This document shows positions 61,934-64,000 of a stretch of DNA of 64,000 nucleotides, in pieces. Every line of letters starts with the position of its first letter. Position 1 is the first letter of the stretch. The notes beneath the pieces are model-generated. The model was given only the letters and a program-made list of their open reading frames with translations. It made no database searches and was not told where the DNA came from. Where the stretch lies: NCBI GenBank assembly GCA_004194705.1, contig SADC01000210.1:124001-188000 (forward strand), read 5' to 3'. The DNA comes from Ditylenchus dipsaci. Its lineage: Eukaryota; Nematoda; Chromadorea; Rhabditida; Anguinidae. A program made the translations under genes and the position numbers.

Positions 61934-63237
61934 GCAAGTATTTATGGTTTATGTTATATTGTTGTAAGAGTTTTACACTACGTTCACAATAGGGCAAGAA
62001 AGAGAACAACTTTTGAAAAACTATAGAACGAAAAGTTGTGAAAAGAAATTAGTTACAAGAAGAAAATAGAATGGCCAATAACATAAAAAATTTAAAAAAA
62101 GCGAGAATTCTAAAGACAAAATGGGCGCACAGACATGTGTCATTTTTTAACACTATTTTACAAATTATTTTTTGTTACAAAATATTTTTTTACAATTTTT
62201 TACGATTATTTTAAAACCCAATTTCTGATAGCTCCAGCGGAGTAACCCCATGGAAGAGAATTAGGTACCCAAGGATGAGTACTTTTCTAGGATACCTGGG
62301 GATATTTGGGGTCGAGAATGATTCAAGGAAAAAAATTAAATTCAATATGTATTAACTAAACTCGGGTTCAAAAGGGAAGTACGTTAGTATTGAGGTTTTG
62401 GATAGTGAATTGTTTTGATATTATCAAACCATGTTCAGCTCATAATTCTGGCTGGATACCATGGTTCGATTTTATTTTTCCTACAATCGAATATTTCCCG
62501 GTACTCCAAGTGAATACCTTTTTGAGTTGATACCTACCTTTGCGGTGGATAGGGGACGAAAAACAGGTTCAAATATCGAAATCTTATGACTTCCCTTCAA
62601 CACAAAAAATACCCTGAAAAACATAACCCAAATAACCCTCAAATAACCCGGGTTATTTGGTGAGGGGGGGGGTTGGGTTATTTCAGGGGTCATGCCGATT
62701 CAATTATTTTGACGGGTGTTTACGATTTGAGCCTTGAATTAAAACATTATGGATAAAATTGAATGTTTATTGTCTTGAGAAGAGTTTGAAATATGACAGT
62801 TAGTTTGTATGTCTAGGAGTAGTTTCACGAGCAAATTAGGTACGCTGATCACGAATCCGGATTCACATTTTAAAAATTCATAAGGTAAAAGAACAAATTC
62901 ATAAGGGAAAAAATCCTAAGCTAAAAACTTTTTAACTTTAAAACGAACAATTTCATAGAATTGTTTATAACTTCTCGCTGTCAAACCTTTTTTGAAATTT
63001 TTTAGCTCTCTTATGCAGTATCATTTTATTAGAATTTCGGCATCGGCGCCAATTTACTCACCGACCTCGAAAAATCCGGCACCAGCTCATGGCACCGACC
63101 CTGAGAATTTCGGCACCTGGTCACAGCGCCGACTCCAAAAATTTCGGCATTGGCACTACTACAACACAGCTTACCGATAAGGAGAGTAGTGTGGGACCGG
63201 TTATGGTCAAGAGGTATTTTAGACAGCGAGCTAGGCT

Positions 63238-63370
63238 TTAAAGGGCCATACTTGTTGATGACTAGGGTTGTCGGGTACCCGAACCGAGGAACCGGAACTG
63301 AAAGTTTCGGGTACCCGAACCGATACCCGAAACCCGAAATTTTCGGGTACCCGAACCGAACCGATATCCG
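63238..63370. repeat. TTAA-type end followed by GGGTACCCGAACC array
   Basis: 63238-63260 is a TTAA-family left end (TTAAAGGGCCATACTTGTTG). From 63263 an AGGGTTGTCGGGTACCCG start leads into four GGGTACCCGAACC repeats, a perfect GGGTACCC palindrome each time. It looks like a hAT-type array end inserted into a TTAA-type element. Right ends were not found. Confidence 0.4.
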
Positions 63371-63568
63371 AAAAAAGCAAATTTACAGAAACAGGGTTCC
63401 TGCATACACAAAAGATCTTTGCTGTATATGTGTGGCTGACATTACAATCTATCTACTGTTAGAGTATTCTGTAAATGTGAATTTCTAACAAAAAAAGTGC
63501 ATGTTTATTATTTTTCAAACAAGGGATCGAGTCAAATATTGATCTTCAAAAAGGTGCGTAGCCGTTTC

Positions 63569-63610
63569 GTAACTTTTCGGTAAAATTACCGAAAAGTTAC
63601 GAAACGCCTT
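63569..63610. repeat. perfect palindrome
   Basis: GTTTCGTAACTTTTCGGTAA, a two-base centre, then the exact complement. No interior is present, so this may be two element ends joined. Confidence 0.7.
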
Positions 63611-64000
63611 ATCATAACGCCAAGGATTTGAAAATTCAAATTCATTATTTATTTTTGCCGTCGGGTATATTTTTCTTTTTTTTTTCTCTCTCAATTTCTG
63701 GATATCCGTAGGTTGGGTAGGGGAACCACCATCTAGTACCTTCTCTGAATGGGTGTCCACCACCAGAATCCAAAATTTTGGTTTTTAGCTGAAAGTAATT
63801 AAAATATTTTTATATTATACAGAATCGTGTTCTGAACACGGTTTTATGGGCTGAAGTGAATTCATCCACTGGTGAATTTATACTCAGATTAATTCATCCA
63901 CATTTGGAAATATATAATACCTTGGCCAAGCATCGCCAAGTATAGTTGGCCTAGAGTCTTGGCCAATACTGGGTCACCAACATGTTGGTCACCAATACTT

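Larger units (their letters stand above)
61934..64000. other. downstream region, no further exon recognised
   Basis: AT-rich with scattered repeats: a palindromic CCCAAATAACCC/GGGTTATTTGG patch at 62628-62685, a CGGCACCGACC-type array at 63035-63155, and the items listed separately. Further propeller exons may exist beyond the GC donor at 61934, but none is convincing. Confidence 0.35.

Overview
This is a window from a eukaryotic, probably invertebrate and most likely nematode, chromosome. The reasons are short introns (about 38 to 92 bases) with TTTTCAG- or TTTTAG-like acceptors in the few real exons, very AT-rich intergenic DNA, and a BEL/Pao retrotransposon whose reverse transcriptase reads YVDN, a variant I remember from nematode BEL/Pao copies. 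The species cannot be named from sequence alone. There are no bacterial operons, rRNAs, CRISPR arrays or intact tRNA genes.

Positions 1-33,100 are a gene-poor desert packed with small non-autonomous DNA transposons. Several can be delimited to the base because both the inverted ends and the target-site duplications are readable. They are hAT-like elements with 8-bp duplications (1983-2554, 6386-6839, 20499-20720, 26282-26473, 29236-30013), Mutator-like elements with 8-10-bp duplications and G/C-homopolymer ends (9802-10039, 17238-17483, 19043-19968, 25099-25338, 27900-28168), TTAA-flanked foldbacks (1703-1896, 15908-16100), TA-flanked pogo-like elements (20478-21148, 23013-23292) and tRNA-headed hairpins (12515-12837, 23362-24499). 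Between them lie islands of ordinary complex sequence that may be regulatory. One mucin-like 3' exon with a poly(A) signal sits at 25,672-26,016.

At 33,121-33,250 there is a clean first exon with a signal peptide and a GTAAGA donor. A BEL/Pao LTR retrotransposon begins about 200 bases downstream, in the same orientation (LTR 33,457, second LTR 43,633). It encodes gag, an aspartic protease, reverse transcriptase/RNase H, integrase and a DUF5641-like domain. Beyond these it has an unusual extension: a long linker, an SGNH/GDSL-esterase-like domain and an envelope-like glycoprotein with signal peptide, furin-type site and C-terminal membrane anchor. The frame breaks mostly lie at or next to short runs of one base. 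A second partial copy follows the second LTR and runs into a 17-N gap (47,175-47,191). It differs from the first copy mainly by small indels, which points to an assembly or consensus artefact.

Positions 47,192-54,291 hold more transposons. A hAT-like element at 48,046-48,417 contains a minus-strand terminal exon. A 5.2-kb TTAA-flanked foldback (49,045-54,287) contains an inner unit with inverted minisatellite ends, and inside that a degraded minus-strand gene for a Ulp1/SENP-like (C48) cysteine protease.

From about 54,576 to 61,933 the plus strand carries exons of a TolB/PD40-like beta-propeller protein, with short introns but many one-base frame breaks. The signal-peptide exon at 33,121 could be its first exon, in which case the retrotransposon and the composite DNA transposon would both lie in a very large first intron. 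The rest of the window (61,934-64,000) is intergenic with further palindromic repeats.
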